Origin: Pseudomonas sp. Marseille-Q3773
GTDB lineage: Bacteria > Pseudomonadota > Gammaproteobacteria > Pseudomonadales > Pseudomonadaceae
Length of the DNA: 64,000 nt
Direction of reading: 5' to 3'
NCBI RefSeq assembly: GCF_916618955.1
Contig: NZ_OU745390.1
Location: 4,340,001 to 4,404,000 of the forward strand
A program made the translations under genes and the position numbers. Positions 25,085-33,809 of this stretch are shown piece after piece. The first letter of the stretch is position 1; the number at the start of each line of letters is the position of its first letter. Under the pieces are notes generated by a model that was given only the letters and a program-made list of their open reading frames with translations, was not told the origin of the DNA and made no database searches.

Positions 25085-27271
25085 ATGCACACAGACGACC
25101 TCTCCCTCCTGCTGAACTCCCTCAACGATGCCCAACGCCAGGCCGTAGCGGCCACGCTCGGGCGTCAACTGGTGCTTGCCGGCGCCGGTTCCGGTAAAAC
25201 CCGCGTGCTGGTGCACCGCATCGCCTGGCTGATCCAGGTGGAGCAGGCATCGCCGCACTCGATCCTGTCGGTGACCTTCACCAACAAGGCCGCGGCGGAA
25301 ATGCGCCAGCGGATCGAGCAACTGTTGGGGATCAACCCGGCAGGCATGTGGGTCGGTACCTTCCACGGCCTGGCCCACCGCCTGTTGCGGGCCCACTGGC
25401 AGGAAGCGCGGCTGGTACAGAATTTCCAGATCCTCGACAGCGACGACCAGCAGCGCCTGATCAAGCGGGTGATGCGCGAGCTGGGCCTGGACGAACAGAA
25501 ATGGCCGGCACGCCAGGCCCAGTGGTTCATCAACGGGCAGAAGGACGAGGGGCTGCGACCACAGCATATCCAGGCCGGCGGCGACCTGTTCCTGTCGACC
25601 ATGCGCGATGTCTACAGCGCCTACGAACAGGCCTGCGAACGCGCCGGGGTCATCGACTTCTCCGAGCTGCTGTTGCGCGCCCTGGACCTGTGGCGTGACC
25701 ATCCTGGCCTGCTGGAACATTACCAGCGGCGCTTCCGCCACGTGCTGGTAGACGAGTTCCAGGACACCAACGCTGTGCAGTATGCCTGGCTGCGCCTATT
25801 GGCGCGCGGCGGTGACAGCCTGATGGCGGTTGGCGATGACGACCAGTCGATCTACGGCTGGCGCGGGGCCAAGATCGAGAACATTCATCAATACACTGCC
25901 GACTTCCCTGATGCCGAAATGATCCGCCTGGAGCAGAACTACCGCTCCACGGGTGGCATCCTCAAGGCCGCCAACGCGCTGATCGCCAACAATAGCGGGC
26001 GCCTGGGCAAGGAGCTGTGGACCGACATGGGCGAAGGCGAACCGCTGACCCTGTACGCGGCCTACAACGAGCACGACGAGGCGCGCTACGTGGTGGAAAC
26101 CATCGAGAGCCTGGTCAAGCAGGGCAATGCGCGTAACGAAATTGCCATTCTGTACCGCTCCAACGCCCAGTCGCGGGTGCTGGAAGAAGCGCTGCTGCGC
26201 GAGCGTATCCCCTACCGAATCTACGGTGGCCAACGCTTCTTCGAGCGCGCCGAGATTAAGAACGCCATGGCCTACCTGCGCCTGATCGAAGGCCGTGGCA
26301 ACGATGCCGCCCTCGAGCGGGTAATCAACGTCCCACCACGCGGGATTGGCGAGAAAACCGTCGAAGCCATCCGCGAGCATGCCCGCCACAGCCAGCTGTC
26401 GATGTGGGAGGCCATGTGCCAGCTGCTGGCAGCGAAGGCGCTGAAAGGCCGCGCCGCCAGTGCCCTGGGTGCGTTCATCGAGCTGATCGAGGGGTTGGCT
26501 GCCAAAGTTGCGGACATGCCGCTGCATACCATGACCCAGACCACCATCGAGCAGTCCGGGCTGATCATCTACCACCAGGAAGAAAAAGGTGAAAAGGGCC
26601 AGGCACGGGTAGAAAACCTTGAAGAACTGGTCAGCGCGGCGCGCAACTTCGAGTCCACCGAAGAAGATGCCGAGCTCTCGCCATTGTCTGCATTCCTCGG
26701 CCACGCTTCGCTCGAGGCAGGCGATGCCCAGGCCGACGAGCATGAAGACAGCATCCAATTGATGACCTTGCACAGCGCCAAGGGCCTGGAGTTCCCCTAT
26801 GTATTCCTGGTGGGCATGGAAGAAGGCCTGTTCCCGCACAAGATGAGCCTGGAAGAGCCCGGTCGTCTGGAAGAGGAACGCCGCCTGGCCTACGTCGGCA
26901 TCACCCGCGCCATGCGCCAGCTGGTCATGACCTATGCCGAAACGCGCCGTCTGTATGGCAGCGAAACCTACAACAAGGTGTCACGTTTCGTACGTGAAAT
27001 TCCGGCGGGTCTGGTTCAGGAAGTGCGCTTGTCCAACAGCGTCAGTCGCCCGTTCGGCGGAGCCAAGGCCACCACCAACAGCAACCTGTTCGCCAATGCC
27101 AGCATCCCGCAGACCGCATTCAACCTGGGCCAACGCGTGCAGCATGCGGTGTTTGGCGAAGGCGTGATCCTCAACTTCGAGGGCTCCGGCGCACAGGCAC
27201 GGGTGCAGGTGAATTTTGCCGAAGGCAGCAAGTGGCTGATGCTGGGCTATGCCAAGCTCGAAGCCATCTGA
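25085..27271 (+). CDS. uvrD: DNA helicase II UvrD
   Basis: 3'-5' superfamily 1A helicase of nucleotide excision and mismatch repair. The 728-residue protein carries all motifs in order: Walker A LAGAGSGKTR (31-40), FTNKAAAEM, VGTFHG, DEFQDTN (Walker B), VGDDDQSIYGWRGA, LEQNYRS, TLHSAKGLEFPYVF and RRLAYVGITRAM. The C-terminal domain (QRVQHAVFGEGVILNFEG...) is the UvrD/PcrA Tudor-like tail that contacts RNA polymerase, and favours UvrD over Rep. Monocistronic, with a possible LexA-type promoter not seen by eye. Confidence 0.96.
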   Translation: MHTDDLSLLLNSLNDAQRQAVAATLGRQLVLAGAGSGKTRVLVHRIAWLIQVEQASPHSILSVTFTNKAAAEMRQRIEQLLGINPAGMWVGTFHGLAHRLLRAHWQEARLVQNFQILDSDDQQRLIKRVMRELGLDEQKWPARQAQWFINGQKDEGLRPQHIQAGGDLFLSTMRDVYSAYEQACERAGVIDFSELLLRALDLWRDHPGLLEHYQRRFRHVLVDEFQDTNAVQYAWLRLLARGGDSLMAVGDDDQSIYGWRGAKIENIHQYTADFPDAEMIRLEQNYRSTGGILKAANALIANNSGRLGKELWTDMGEGEPLTLYAAYNEHDEARYVVETIESLVKQGNARNEIAILYRSNAQSRVLEEALLRERIPYRIYGGQRFFERAEIKNAMAYLRLIEGRGNDAALERVINVPPRGIGEKTVEAIREHARHSQLSMWEAMCQLLAAKALKGRAASALGAFIELIEGLAAKVADMPLHTMTQTTIEQSGLIIYHQEEKGEKGQARVENLEELVSAARNFESTEEDAELSPLSAFLGHASLEAGDAQADEHEDSIQLMTLHSAKGLEFPYVFLVGMEEGLFPHKMSLEEPGRLEEERRLAYVGITRAMRQLVMTYAETRRLYGSETYNKVSRFVREIPAGLVQEVRLSNSVSRPFGGAKATTNSNLFANASIPQTAFNLGQRVQHAVFGEGVILNFEGSGAQARVQVNFAEGSKWLMLGYAKLEAI

Positions 27272-27417
27272 AACCTGCGCCGCCCCATCGTAGGGGCGGC
27301 CGGCCCTGCCAGCTTGGTAATGCCAGGCAAAAGCTAGAAACATTATGTCGCTGGTCATGTGCCTGGGAACCTGTGCACCATGACGCGCGTGCAATCCACA
27401 ACAGGGATATCCCATTT

Positions 27418-28281
27418 ATGCAACGTTTTCTTAGCATCGCTCTGGCGCTCTGCGTCGGCCTGACGCTGAGCCTGGATGCCAACGCCAAGCGTTTCGGCGG
27501 CGGCAAGAGCTCGGGCTCCGCGCCTATCCACCAGACCCGTCAAGCCACGCCAACCACGCCAACTGCGCCTGCTGCCGCGCCGACCGCACCTGGCCGCGCC
27601 GCACCGGCCGCCAGCGGTGCTTCGCGCTGGCTGGGCCCACTGGCCGGCCTCGCCGCCGGTGGTCTGCTGGCGTCCATGTTCATGGGTGACGGTTTCGAAG
27701 GTTTCCAGATCCTGGACTTCCTGATCGTGGCGCTAATCGCCTTCCTGGTGTTCCGCTTCATCGCCGCGCGCCGCCGCCAACAGCAGCCGCAAATGGCCAT
27801 GCCAGGCCACGCACCTATGCAGCGTGAGGCCCATGCCCAACCTGCCCAGCCTTCGATCTTCGGTGGTTCGGCCGCACCTGCAGCCGCAGCTGCGCCAGTG
27901 ATCAACGCCCCGGCGTGGTTCAACGAGCAAAGCTTCCTGGCCGCCGCCCGCAACCACTTCCAGGCGCTGCAGCAACACTGGGACGCCAACGAAATGGACA
28001 AGATCGCCGAGTTCGTTACCCCGCAGATGCTCGAATTCCTCAAGCGCGAGCGGGCTGACCTGGGTGACGGCTTCCAGTCCACCTACATCGACAACCTCGA
28101 TGTGCAACTGGACGGTGTCGACGACCGTGCCGACCGCACCGACGCTACCTTGACCTTCCGTGGCGTGTCGAAAACCTCGCGCTTCGACCAGGGCGAAGTG
28201 TTCAGCGAAAGCTGGCACATGGTCCGCGCCCAAGGAGAAAACCAGCCTTGGCTGGTGGCCGGTATCCGTCAAAACAGCTAA
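27418..28281 (+). CDS. Tim44-like domain membrane protein
   Basis: 287 residues. A signal-like N-terminus (MQRFLSIALALCVGLTLSLDANA) is followed by KRFGGGKSSGS, an Ala/Pro/Thr-rich linker, two close hydrophobic helices (about 75-120: WLGPLAGLAAGGLLASMFMG and ILDFLIVALIAFLVFRFIAA), an RRR stretch and a C-terminal Tim44 domain (about 165-287, ending SWHMVR...WLVAGIRQNS). Bacterial members are membrane-anchored with the Tim44 fold exposed; their job is unknown. The start at 27418 has an AGGGAT site. Followed by a strong terminator. Confidence 0.85.
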   Translation: MQRFLSIALALCVGLTLSLDANAKRFGGGKSSGSAPIHQTRQATPTTPTAPAAAPTAPGRAAPAASGASRWLGPLAGLAAGGLLASMFMGDGFEGFQILDFLIVALIAFLVFRFIAARRRQQQPQMAMPGHAPMQREAHAQPAQPSIFGGSAAPAAAAAPVINAPAWFNEQSFLAAARNHFQALQQHWDANEMDKIAEFVTPQMLEFLKRERADLGDGFQSTYIDNLDVQLDGVDDRADRTDATLTFRGVSKTSRFDQGEVFSESWHMVRAQGENQPWLVAGIRQNS

Positions 28282-28300
28282 CTGCTGCATGCTGTACCAA

Positions 28301-28327
28301 AACCCCGGGGCTTCCCCGGGGTTTTTG
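28301..28327 (+). terminator. Terminator of the Tim44-domain gene
   Basis: Stem AACCCCGGGG/CCCCGGGGTT with a 3-nt loop and a TTTTT tail on the plus strand, 20 bp after the stop. Confidence 0.9.
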
Positions 28328-28394
28328 CTTTTGCCAGACTGGGCTACTAGGGTATAACGCGCAGCGTTGTCATCTAGGTCAGAGGAAGTGAACC

Positions 28395-28802
28395 GTGGAA
28401 GAAGTGATCGAACAACTCCGTGAAGCCAATGAGCCAGTGCCGGTGCCGCTTGAGCTTCCCGACGAGGACCTGCTGGTCGAAATCGAAGAAGAGCTGTTCA
28501 TCAACATTCCGTTCGTGTTCAAGGAGTTTCTGCTCACCGTCAGCGATGTGGTGTACGGTTCGTTGGAGCCGGTAACTGTCACCGACCCACAGTCGCATAC
28601 CTACCTGCCCGAGGTTGCCGCCAATGCCTGGGATGCCGGCGTACCACGCGACCTCATCCCGCTGTGCCAGGACGGCGATAATTACTACTGCGTCGAAGAA
28701 GACGGCACCGTGGTGCTGTGGGAAGCAGAAGAGGAAATTGTCGGCGAGGACAGTTGGGAGTCGGTGTGGCATTGGGCGCGAGATGTCTGGCTGGAGAGCT
28801 GA
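28395..28802 (+). CDS. SMI1/KNR4 (SUKH) family protein
   Basis: 135 residues, acidic. The order LPDEDLLVEIEEELFINIPFVFKEFLLTVSDVVYGSLEP, then VPRDLIPLCQDGDNYYCVEEDGTVVLWE, then WESVWHWARDVWLES is the SUKH/SMI1 pattern (helix, PxxxKEFL, DGDxYY beta hairpin, closing helix). Many SUKH proteins are immunity proteins for polymorphic toxins, but this one stands alone with no toxin or secretion gene nearby, so a housekeeping role is as likely. A GTG start at 28395 is chosen for the AGAGGAAG site 8 nt upstream. Confidence 0.85.
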   Translation: MEEVIEQLREANEPVPVPLELPDEDLLVEIEEELFINIPFVFKEFLLTVSDVVYGSLEPVTVTDPQSHTYLPEVAANAWDAGVPRDLIPLCQDGDNYYCVEEDGTVVLWEAEEEIVGEDSWESVWHWARDVWLES

Positions 28803-28854
28803 TCACCAGCGCTTCGGTAAATCAGTGGCTCAGTGCCATTAATGCAGTTACCAT

Positions 28855-28877
28855 CGCCAGGCTTTCTGCGCCTGGCG
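28855..28877. terminator. Small hairpin in the convergent spacer
   Basis: CGCCAGG/CCTGGCG, 7-bp stem with a 9-nt loop, between the stops of the SUKH and antiporter genes. No U-run on either side; weak candidate for a bidirectional terminator. Confidence 0.35.
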
Positions 28878-28939
28878 ACATCGCTACCGCTCCATCCCCT
28901 CGGACGACGGTGAAATCTGGCGCAGAGAGCGTTGCCGGT

Positions 28940-30700
28940 TCAATGCGAATTCTCGTGGCTATTCTCCAGCGTCTCCAGCAAGGCAATCTGCATCCGCGTA
29001 TGTACGCGGATAAACCATCGCCACAGCAACGCCACCACTGACGCCGCCACTACGGCAATCACCAGCAGCAGTTCGCTGGTCGGCAGAATGCTTGCCGACA
29101 GCGCTGACAACAGCAGGAAGATCACCAGCAGCGACAGCAGCGGAATCACCTCGGCCACCACACGGCGCACGCGCTGGGTATGCCGCCCGGCCATCTCTGG
29201 TTTCACACTCATTTCCGCCAGCACCATCGATAGCGCTTTGAGCTTGCGATAGGCAGCAATCAGGAACGGCAGCGACAGCAACAAGGCTGCTCCCCAGATC
29301 AACGCCTTCTGCTGGCTGGCATCGCTGACCCACTCACTGAGCCAGTCACCGATAGGCCCAGCGAAATAGCCACCACTGAAAAATATTGCGATCACCAGCG
29401 CCAGGTTGACCGCCACCTGCAACAGGATGCGCCGGATCATTGCCGCCAGCATGGCACCCTCACCCTGGGGCTGGATGCTGCGCAACCATTCGCCGTACAA
29501 CGACAGCACCCGAGCCAGGCGGCTGGGCACTGCCTTGCCGAGCCTGTGCGACAGCGGGTCGGCCGCACGGATCAGGTACGGTGTCATCAGCGTGGTAATT
29601 GCCGAGACAGCCACAGCCACCGGGTACAGGAAGTCGCTGGTCACCTGCAGTGTCATGCCGAGTGCAGCGATGATGAAGGAGAATTCGCCAATCTGCGAAA
29701 GCCCCATGCCAACCCGCAATGACGTGCGCCCGTCATTTCCGGCGATGAACGCGCCCATGCCACACGACAGCATCTTGCCCAGGACCACCGCCAGGGTAAT
29801 CACCACGATCGGCCATGCGTAGTCCACGAGCACCTGGGGATCGATCATCAGGCCGATGGCGACGAAAAAGATGGCGCTGAACAGGTCGCGCACCGGTTCG
29901 ATCAAGCGCTCTATCTTCAGCAATTGACGCGACTCAGCCATGATCGCGCCAATCAGGAAGGCGCCCAGCACCATGCTGTATTCGAGCTTCACCACCAGCA
30001 GACAGAAGCCGAAACACAGGCCTAGCACGGTAATAAGCAACATCTCGTTGCTCTCGAACCTGGCCACATAGGCCAGCAGCCGCGGCACCAACAGAATGCC
30101 GACGACCAGCGCGACGATCATGAACAGCGACAGCTTGCCAACGGTGGAGAAAACCTCGCCCGAACTGACCGTACCGCTGACAGCGATACCCGACAGCAGG
30201 GCAATGATGCCGATGCCGAGAATATCCTCGACGATCAGTACACCAAAGATCAGCTGGGCGAAGCGCTCGTTCTTCATCTTCAGGTCGTTCAGCGCCTTGA
30301 CGATGATGGTGGTCGAGGAGATCGCCAGAATGGCGCCGAGGAACAGCGAGTCCATGGTGGTCCAGCCAAACCAACGGCCAATCTCGAAACCGATCCAGAT
30401 CATCAGCACGATTTCCAGAAACGCCGCGATGAAGGCCGTGGCACCGACCTTGAACAGCTTGCGCAGGCTGAATTCCAGCCCCAGGCAGAACATCAGGAAG
30501 ATCACACCCAGTTCAGCCAGGGTCTTGATGGTGTCTTCATCGTGAATCAGGCCGAACGGCGGCGTGTGCGGGCCGATGATGAAGCCGGCGACGATATAGC
30601 CCAGCACGACGGGTTGCCTGAATCGATGAAAGAGAATGGTGACCATGCCAGCGACCAGCATGATCACAGCCAGGTCCTGGATGAAGCTGATGGCATGCAT
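28940..30700 (-). CDS. CPA2-family monovalent cation:proton antiporter
   Basis: 586-residue inner-membrane antiporter of the CPA2 type (KefB/RosB/YbaL relatives). About twelve helices fill residues 1-385: GYIVAGFIIGPHTPPFG near 33-50, GLEFSLRKL near 83, the ion-path region ISSTTIIVKALNDL and LIVEDILGIGIIALL (acidic ED pair), and LSQIGEFSFIIAALG. After residue 385 come more helices and a long linker, but no TrkA-N nucleotide-binding domain is seen, unlike KefB or YbaL. The start at 30700 has a perfect AAGGAGG site. Whether K+ or Na+ is exchanged is not clear. Confidence 0.9.
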   Translation of the reverse strand: MHAISFIQDLAVIMLVAGMVTILFHRFRQPVVLGYIVAGFIIGPHTPPFGLIHDEDTIKTLAELGVIFLMFCLGLEFSLRKLFKVGATAFIAAFLEIVLMIWIGFEIGRWFGWTTMDSLFLGAILAISSTTIIVKALNDLKMKNERFAQLIFGVLIVEDILGIGIIALLSGIAVSGTVSSGEVFSTVGKLSLFMIVALVVGILLVPRLLAYVARFESNEMLLITVLGLCFGFCLLVVKLEYSMVLGAFLIGAIMAESRQLLKIERLIEPVRDLFSAIFFVAIGLMIDPQVLVDYAWPIVVITLAVVLGKMLSCGMGAFIAGNDGRTSLRVGMGLSQIGEFSFIIAALGMTLQVTSDFLYPVAVAVSAITTLMTPYLIRAADPLSHRLGKAVPSRLARVLSLYGEWLRSIQPQGEGAMLAAMIRRILLQVAVNLALVIAIFFSGGYFAGPIGDWLSEWVSDASQQKALIWGAALLLSLPFLIAAYRKLKALSMVLAEMSVKPEMAGRHTQRVRRVVAEVIPLLSLLVIFLLLSALSASILPTSELLLVIAVVAASVVALLWRWFIRVHTRMQIALLETLENSHENSH

Positions 30701-30971
30701 GGCGCGATCCTCCTTTCGTCCTTTGTTGCCCATATTGCATGGGCTTCGTCAGGTTAACATCGCACCCTGCCGCAAAAAGGCGGTGCAATATGCAGAAACA
30801 GATCGGCAGGAGAGGCGCCGTCAGTGGCATGATCAGCGTGACGATGGACCGTCGGCCAACGTCCCGTATCAGGAAGGTCAATCCAAACAGGGGAAAACAG
30901 AAGTGTCTTCAGATAACCATCCCCAACGACCCCATTCGCCCGATTCAGCGCAACCTCACCGTGAGCACACT

Positions 30972-31457
30972 ATGGAACCTGGAAACGCCCAGCTGAGCAT
31001 GACCGTCCTGATGACCCCGGACATGGCCAACTTTTCTGGCAACGTACATGGCGGCACCCTGCTCAAGTACCTCGACGAAGTGGCCTATGCGTGCGCGAGC
31101 CGCTATGCCGGCAGCTATGTGGTGACCCTCTCGGTCGACCAAGTGATCTTCCGCGAGCCGGTACACGTGGGGGAACTGGTGACCTTCCTGGCGTCGGTCA
31201 ACTACACCGGCAACACCTCGATGGAGGTGGGCATCAAGGTGGTCACCGAGAATATCCGCGAACGCTCGGTGCGCCATTCCAACAGCTGCTTCTTCACCAT
31301 GGTGGCGGTCGACGACAACCGTCGCCCGGTACCGGTACCCCCGCGCCAGCCGCAGAGCAGCGAGGAAAAGCGCCGCTTTCTGCAGGGCCAGCAGCGCCGG
31401 CAGATCCGCCAGGAGCTGGAAAAGCGCTACCAGGACCTGAAAACCGACGCCATTTAA
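30972..31457 (+). CDS. Acyl-CoA thioesterase (hotdog, YciA/BACH type)
   Basis: 161 residues: a hotdog domain with [34 protein letters not shown] (about 13-46; the NxxGNVHGG turn and the following Asp are the family's active site) and then a charged C-terminal tail ([25 protein letters not shown]) typical of the longer bacterial acyl-CoA thioesterases. An upstream GTG at 30903 has a better ribosome site (AGGGGA) and would add 23 residues; the ATG at 30972 is kept because family similarity begins there. The stop overlaps that of pdxY. Confidence 0.87.
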   Translation: MEPGNAQLSMTVLMTPDMANFSGNVHGGTLLKYLDEVAYACASRYAGSYVVTLSVDQVIFREPVHVGELVTFLASVNYTGNTSMEVGIKVVTENIRERSVRHSNSCFFTMVAVDDNRRPVPVPPRQPQSSEEKRRFLQGQQRRQIRQELEKRYQDLKTDAI

Positions 31458-32326
31458 ACCGCCAGCGGCTGTGCCTCGAAGCGCACCCGTGGGTGCGCGA
31501 TGCGGTCCTGGGCCCGCACCAGCTGCAATTCGTAGCTGGCGCAGGCCTGGGTTTCCAGCAGCACTTCGTGCACGGCCGCAGCGGTATATTCGAACGCCTG
31601 TACCCAACTGTCACCGAGCAGTACACGTGCGAGGAACAGGCCTGATGTCAGGTCCCCGACACCCACTGGCTGCCGCGGGAACGCCAGCAGCGGGCGGCGC
31701 AGGTGCCAGCTGTGCTCGGCAGTCACCAGCAGCATTTCGAACTGGTCTTCGGCACGCCCGGGGTAGGCCAGATGCTTGACCAGCACCACCTGCGGCCCGC
31801 GCTGCAGCAGGCTGCGTGCCATGCGCACACAGTCCTCCAGCGACTGCGCACGGCGCCCGCAGAAACTGTCCAGTTCCAGCTGGTTGGGGCACAGTATGTC
31901 AGCTGCGGCGGCCGCCTCGTCGAGCAGGAACTCACTGACTTCCGCCGGCACGATACAGCCCTTTTCCGGGTGCCCCATGACCGGGTCGCACAAGTACAGG
32001 GCCTTTGGGTTCACCGCCTTGATCCGCGCGACACCAGCCAGAATCGCCCGGCCTTGCTCAGCGCTGCCCAGATAGCCTGACAGCACCGCATCGCAGTGGC
32101 CCAGCTCGCCAATGTTGGAAATGCCTTCCACCAACGCAGGAATTTGCGCCGGAGCAAGCACTTCACCTGCCCACTGGCCATACTGTGTGTGATTGGAGAA
32201 CTGCACGGTATTGAGCGGCCAGACATTGACCCCGATACGCTGCATGGGAAACACCGCCGCGCTGTTGCCGGCGTGGCCGAACACCACGTGGGACTGGATC
32301 GCGAGCAGATGCGGGGTACGTTTCAT
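31454..32326 (-). CDS. pdxY: Pyridoxal kinase PdxY
   Basis: Phosphorylates pyridoxal to pyridoxal 5'-phosphate in vitamin B6 salvage. The 290-residue ribokinase-fold protein has [39 protein letters not shown] at the N-terminus (substrate pocket), CDPVMGH near 120, NQLELDSF near 150, and the C-terminal anion hole [15 protein letters not shown] (about 220-234) with the catalytic Asp. The start at 32326 is set by the [15 protein letters not shown] family start. It is convergent with the thioesterase gene and shares stop-codon bases with it. Confidence 0.93.
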   Translation of the reverse strand: MKRTPHLLAIQSHVVFGHAGNSAAVFPMQRIGVNVWPLNTVQFSNHTQYGQWAGEVLAPAQIPALVEGISNIGELGHCDAVLSGYLGSAEQGRAILAGVARIKAVNPKALYLCDPVMGHPEKGCIVPAEVSEFLLDEAAAAADILCPNQLELDSFCGRRAQSLEDCVRMARSLLQRGPQVVLVKHLAYPGRAEDQFEMLLVTAEHSWHLRRPLLAFPRQPVGVGDLTSGLFLARVLLGDSWVQAFEYTAAAVHEVLLETQACASYELQLVRAQDRIAHPRVRFEAQPLAV

Positions 32327-32447
32327 GCGGGAGATTTCCAAAGCAGTTTCAAAGAATTGTGCGCAACGCAGTATGGACTCGATTGCCACCTGTACGACAG
32401 GCCAGGGACGCAGTTAAGCTGGATTGACCTGTTTGGAGCAGATGTAA

Positions 32448-32840
32448 ATGTTGACCCTGGAACACCTCTTCATCCTGATGCTGGTAGCTACGGCAGGCGC
32501 CTGGCTGTGGCACAACCACGGTTTGCGTGAAAAAGCCCTGGAGCGGGTCAAACAGCACTGCGCCAAGCTCGACCTCGAGTTGCTCGACGATGCCGTCGCG
32601 CTCAAGCGCATCGCCTTTGTACGGGATGCCAACGGCCGCAAGCGCCTGGCGCGTGTCTATGCCTTCGAATTCACGGTTACCGGCGAGCAACGCCATCCCG
32701 GTACCATAACCCAGTTCGGCGCACACAGCGTGCAGATCGAACTGGCGCCCTACCCGTTCGAAATCAAGACCCCGCCACGCGCTGACAACGTCATCGAGAT
32801 GCAGCAATGGCGCCAGGAGCACAACCGTTGGCGCAACTGA
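32448..32840 (+). CDS. DUF3301 membrane-anchored protein
   Basis: 130 residues. One N-terminal hydrophobic helix (LTLEHLFILMLVATAGAWLWH, about 2-22) followed by a basic cytoplasmic part: GLREKALERVKQHCAKLDLELLDDAVALKRI and a beta-rich stretch (ARVYAFEFTVTGEQRHPGTI). This order is characteristic of DUF3301, whose function is unknown. The ATG follows a GAGCAG site. Its stop codon directly abuts that of the CobW-type gene on the other strand. Confidence 0.82.
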   Translation: MLTLEHLFILMLVATAGAWLWHNHGLREKALERVKQHCAKLDLELLDDAVALKRIAFVRDANGRKRLARVYAFEFTVTGEQRHPGTITQFGAHSVQIELAPYPFEIKTPPRADNVIEMQQWRQEHNRWRN

Positions 32841-33809
32841 TCAGCTGACGCGACATTCGCTCAAACCGGCTTGTAACGCCGTTTGCGGCTGTGGCTGGTT
32901 GAAAATCAGCTCGATGCGGGTATCCCGGCGCCAGTCGCTGGGCTGCCAGATGGGTATGTCGCCGTTCAGGCCATTGAACGATTGCCAGCCTTCCACTGTG
33001 TGGATAACGCCTTTCGCACGCCGCCATGGCCAGGCCCGCAGGAACGCCTGCAGGCGTTGTGGATAAAACCGTTGGTCGGGATGCCAGCGCCAGCCGATGC
33101 TCCAGCCACCCTCGCCTTGCTGGGCGAGACAGATCGGTTGGCCAGGGTCTGCCCAGAGCGCCAAGGGCATCACCCTGTTGTCTGGAACAAGGTTATCCAC
33201 AAGGGAATTGGCAGCGGTACTGGTGGGTATAGTGGGAAGATCCGACACGGGCAGCCGCCCTGCGATCGTCCAGAACACTTTCTTGGCGGAAAACCTGTCT
33301 GTTATCGATGCCTTGCAAGCATCACCCACCGACTCAGCCTTGTTGAAGACAATACCTTCCGCTGCATCGAGCGCCTGCTGTTGAGCCTCCGCCAGCCGCT
33401 CGTTACGAACCATCGACTGCGCATCCACAACCATCAGCAACGGCTGTACCGCCAGCACCCCAGCCCAAGGTGCCTGTTGCAACTGAGCAAGCAGCTGCAA
33501 CGGATGGCCCAACCCGGATGGCTCTATGAACAGCCGGTCAGGCCGGGACTTGCGCAGCAGCCGGCCCAAGCCCACCTGGAACGGCATGCCGTTGACGCAA
33601 CACAGGCAGCCACCTGCGACCTCGCCGATGGCGATCCCGTCCTCGTCACGGCTGAGCAAGGCCGCATCAAGCCCGACCAGGCCGAACTCGTTGATCAGCA
33701 CTGCCCAGCGCTCAGTGCGCGGACGTTGGGTCAACAGATGGCGGATCAGGGTGGTCTTGCCGGCACCGAGCGGGCCGGCAATCACATGAGTAGGAATATT
33801 CTGCAGCAT
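32841..33809 (-). CDS. COG0523 (CobW/YjiA-type) metal GTPase
   Basis: 322-residue G3E-family GTPase, a candidate zinc chaperone. It has Walker A GPLGAGKT (12-19), the metal motif GGCLCC (66-71), and IEPSGLGHP as the Walker B/switch region. The base-recognition motif reads FNKAES rather than the usual NKxD, so guanine specificity may be altered. The C-terminal CobW_C domain is short. The start at 33809 follows from family length. It is third in a run zigA - DUF1826 - this gene, on one strand behind a Zur box. Three perfect DnaA boxes lie inside the gene. Confidence 0.88.
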   Translation of the reverse strand: MLQNIPTHVIAGPLGAGKTTLIRHLLTQRPRTERWAVLINEFGLVGLDAALLSRDEDGIAIGEVAGGCLCCVNGMPFQVGLGRLLRKSRPDRLFIEPSGLGHPLQLLAQLQQAPWAGVLAVQPLLMVVDAQSMVRNERLAEAQQQALDAAEGIVFNKAESVGDACKASITDRFSAKKVFWTIAGRLPVSDLPTIPTSTAANSLVDNLVPDNRVMPLALWADPGQPICLAQQGEGGWSIGWRWHPDQRFYPQRLQAFLRAWPWRRAKGVIHTVEGWQSFNGLNGDIPIWQPSDWRRDTRIELIFNQPQPQTALQAGLSECRVS

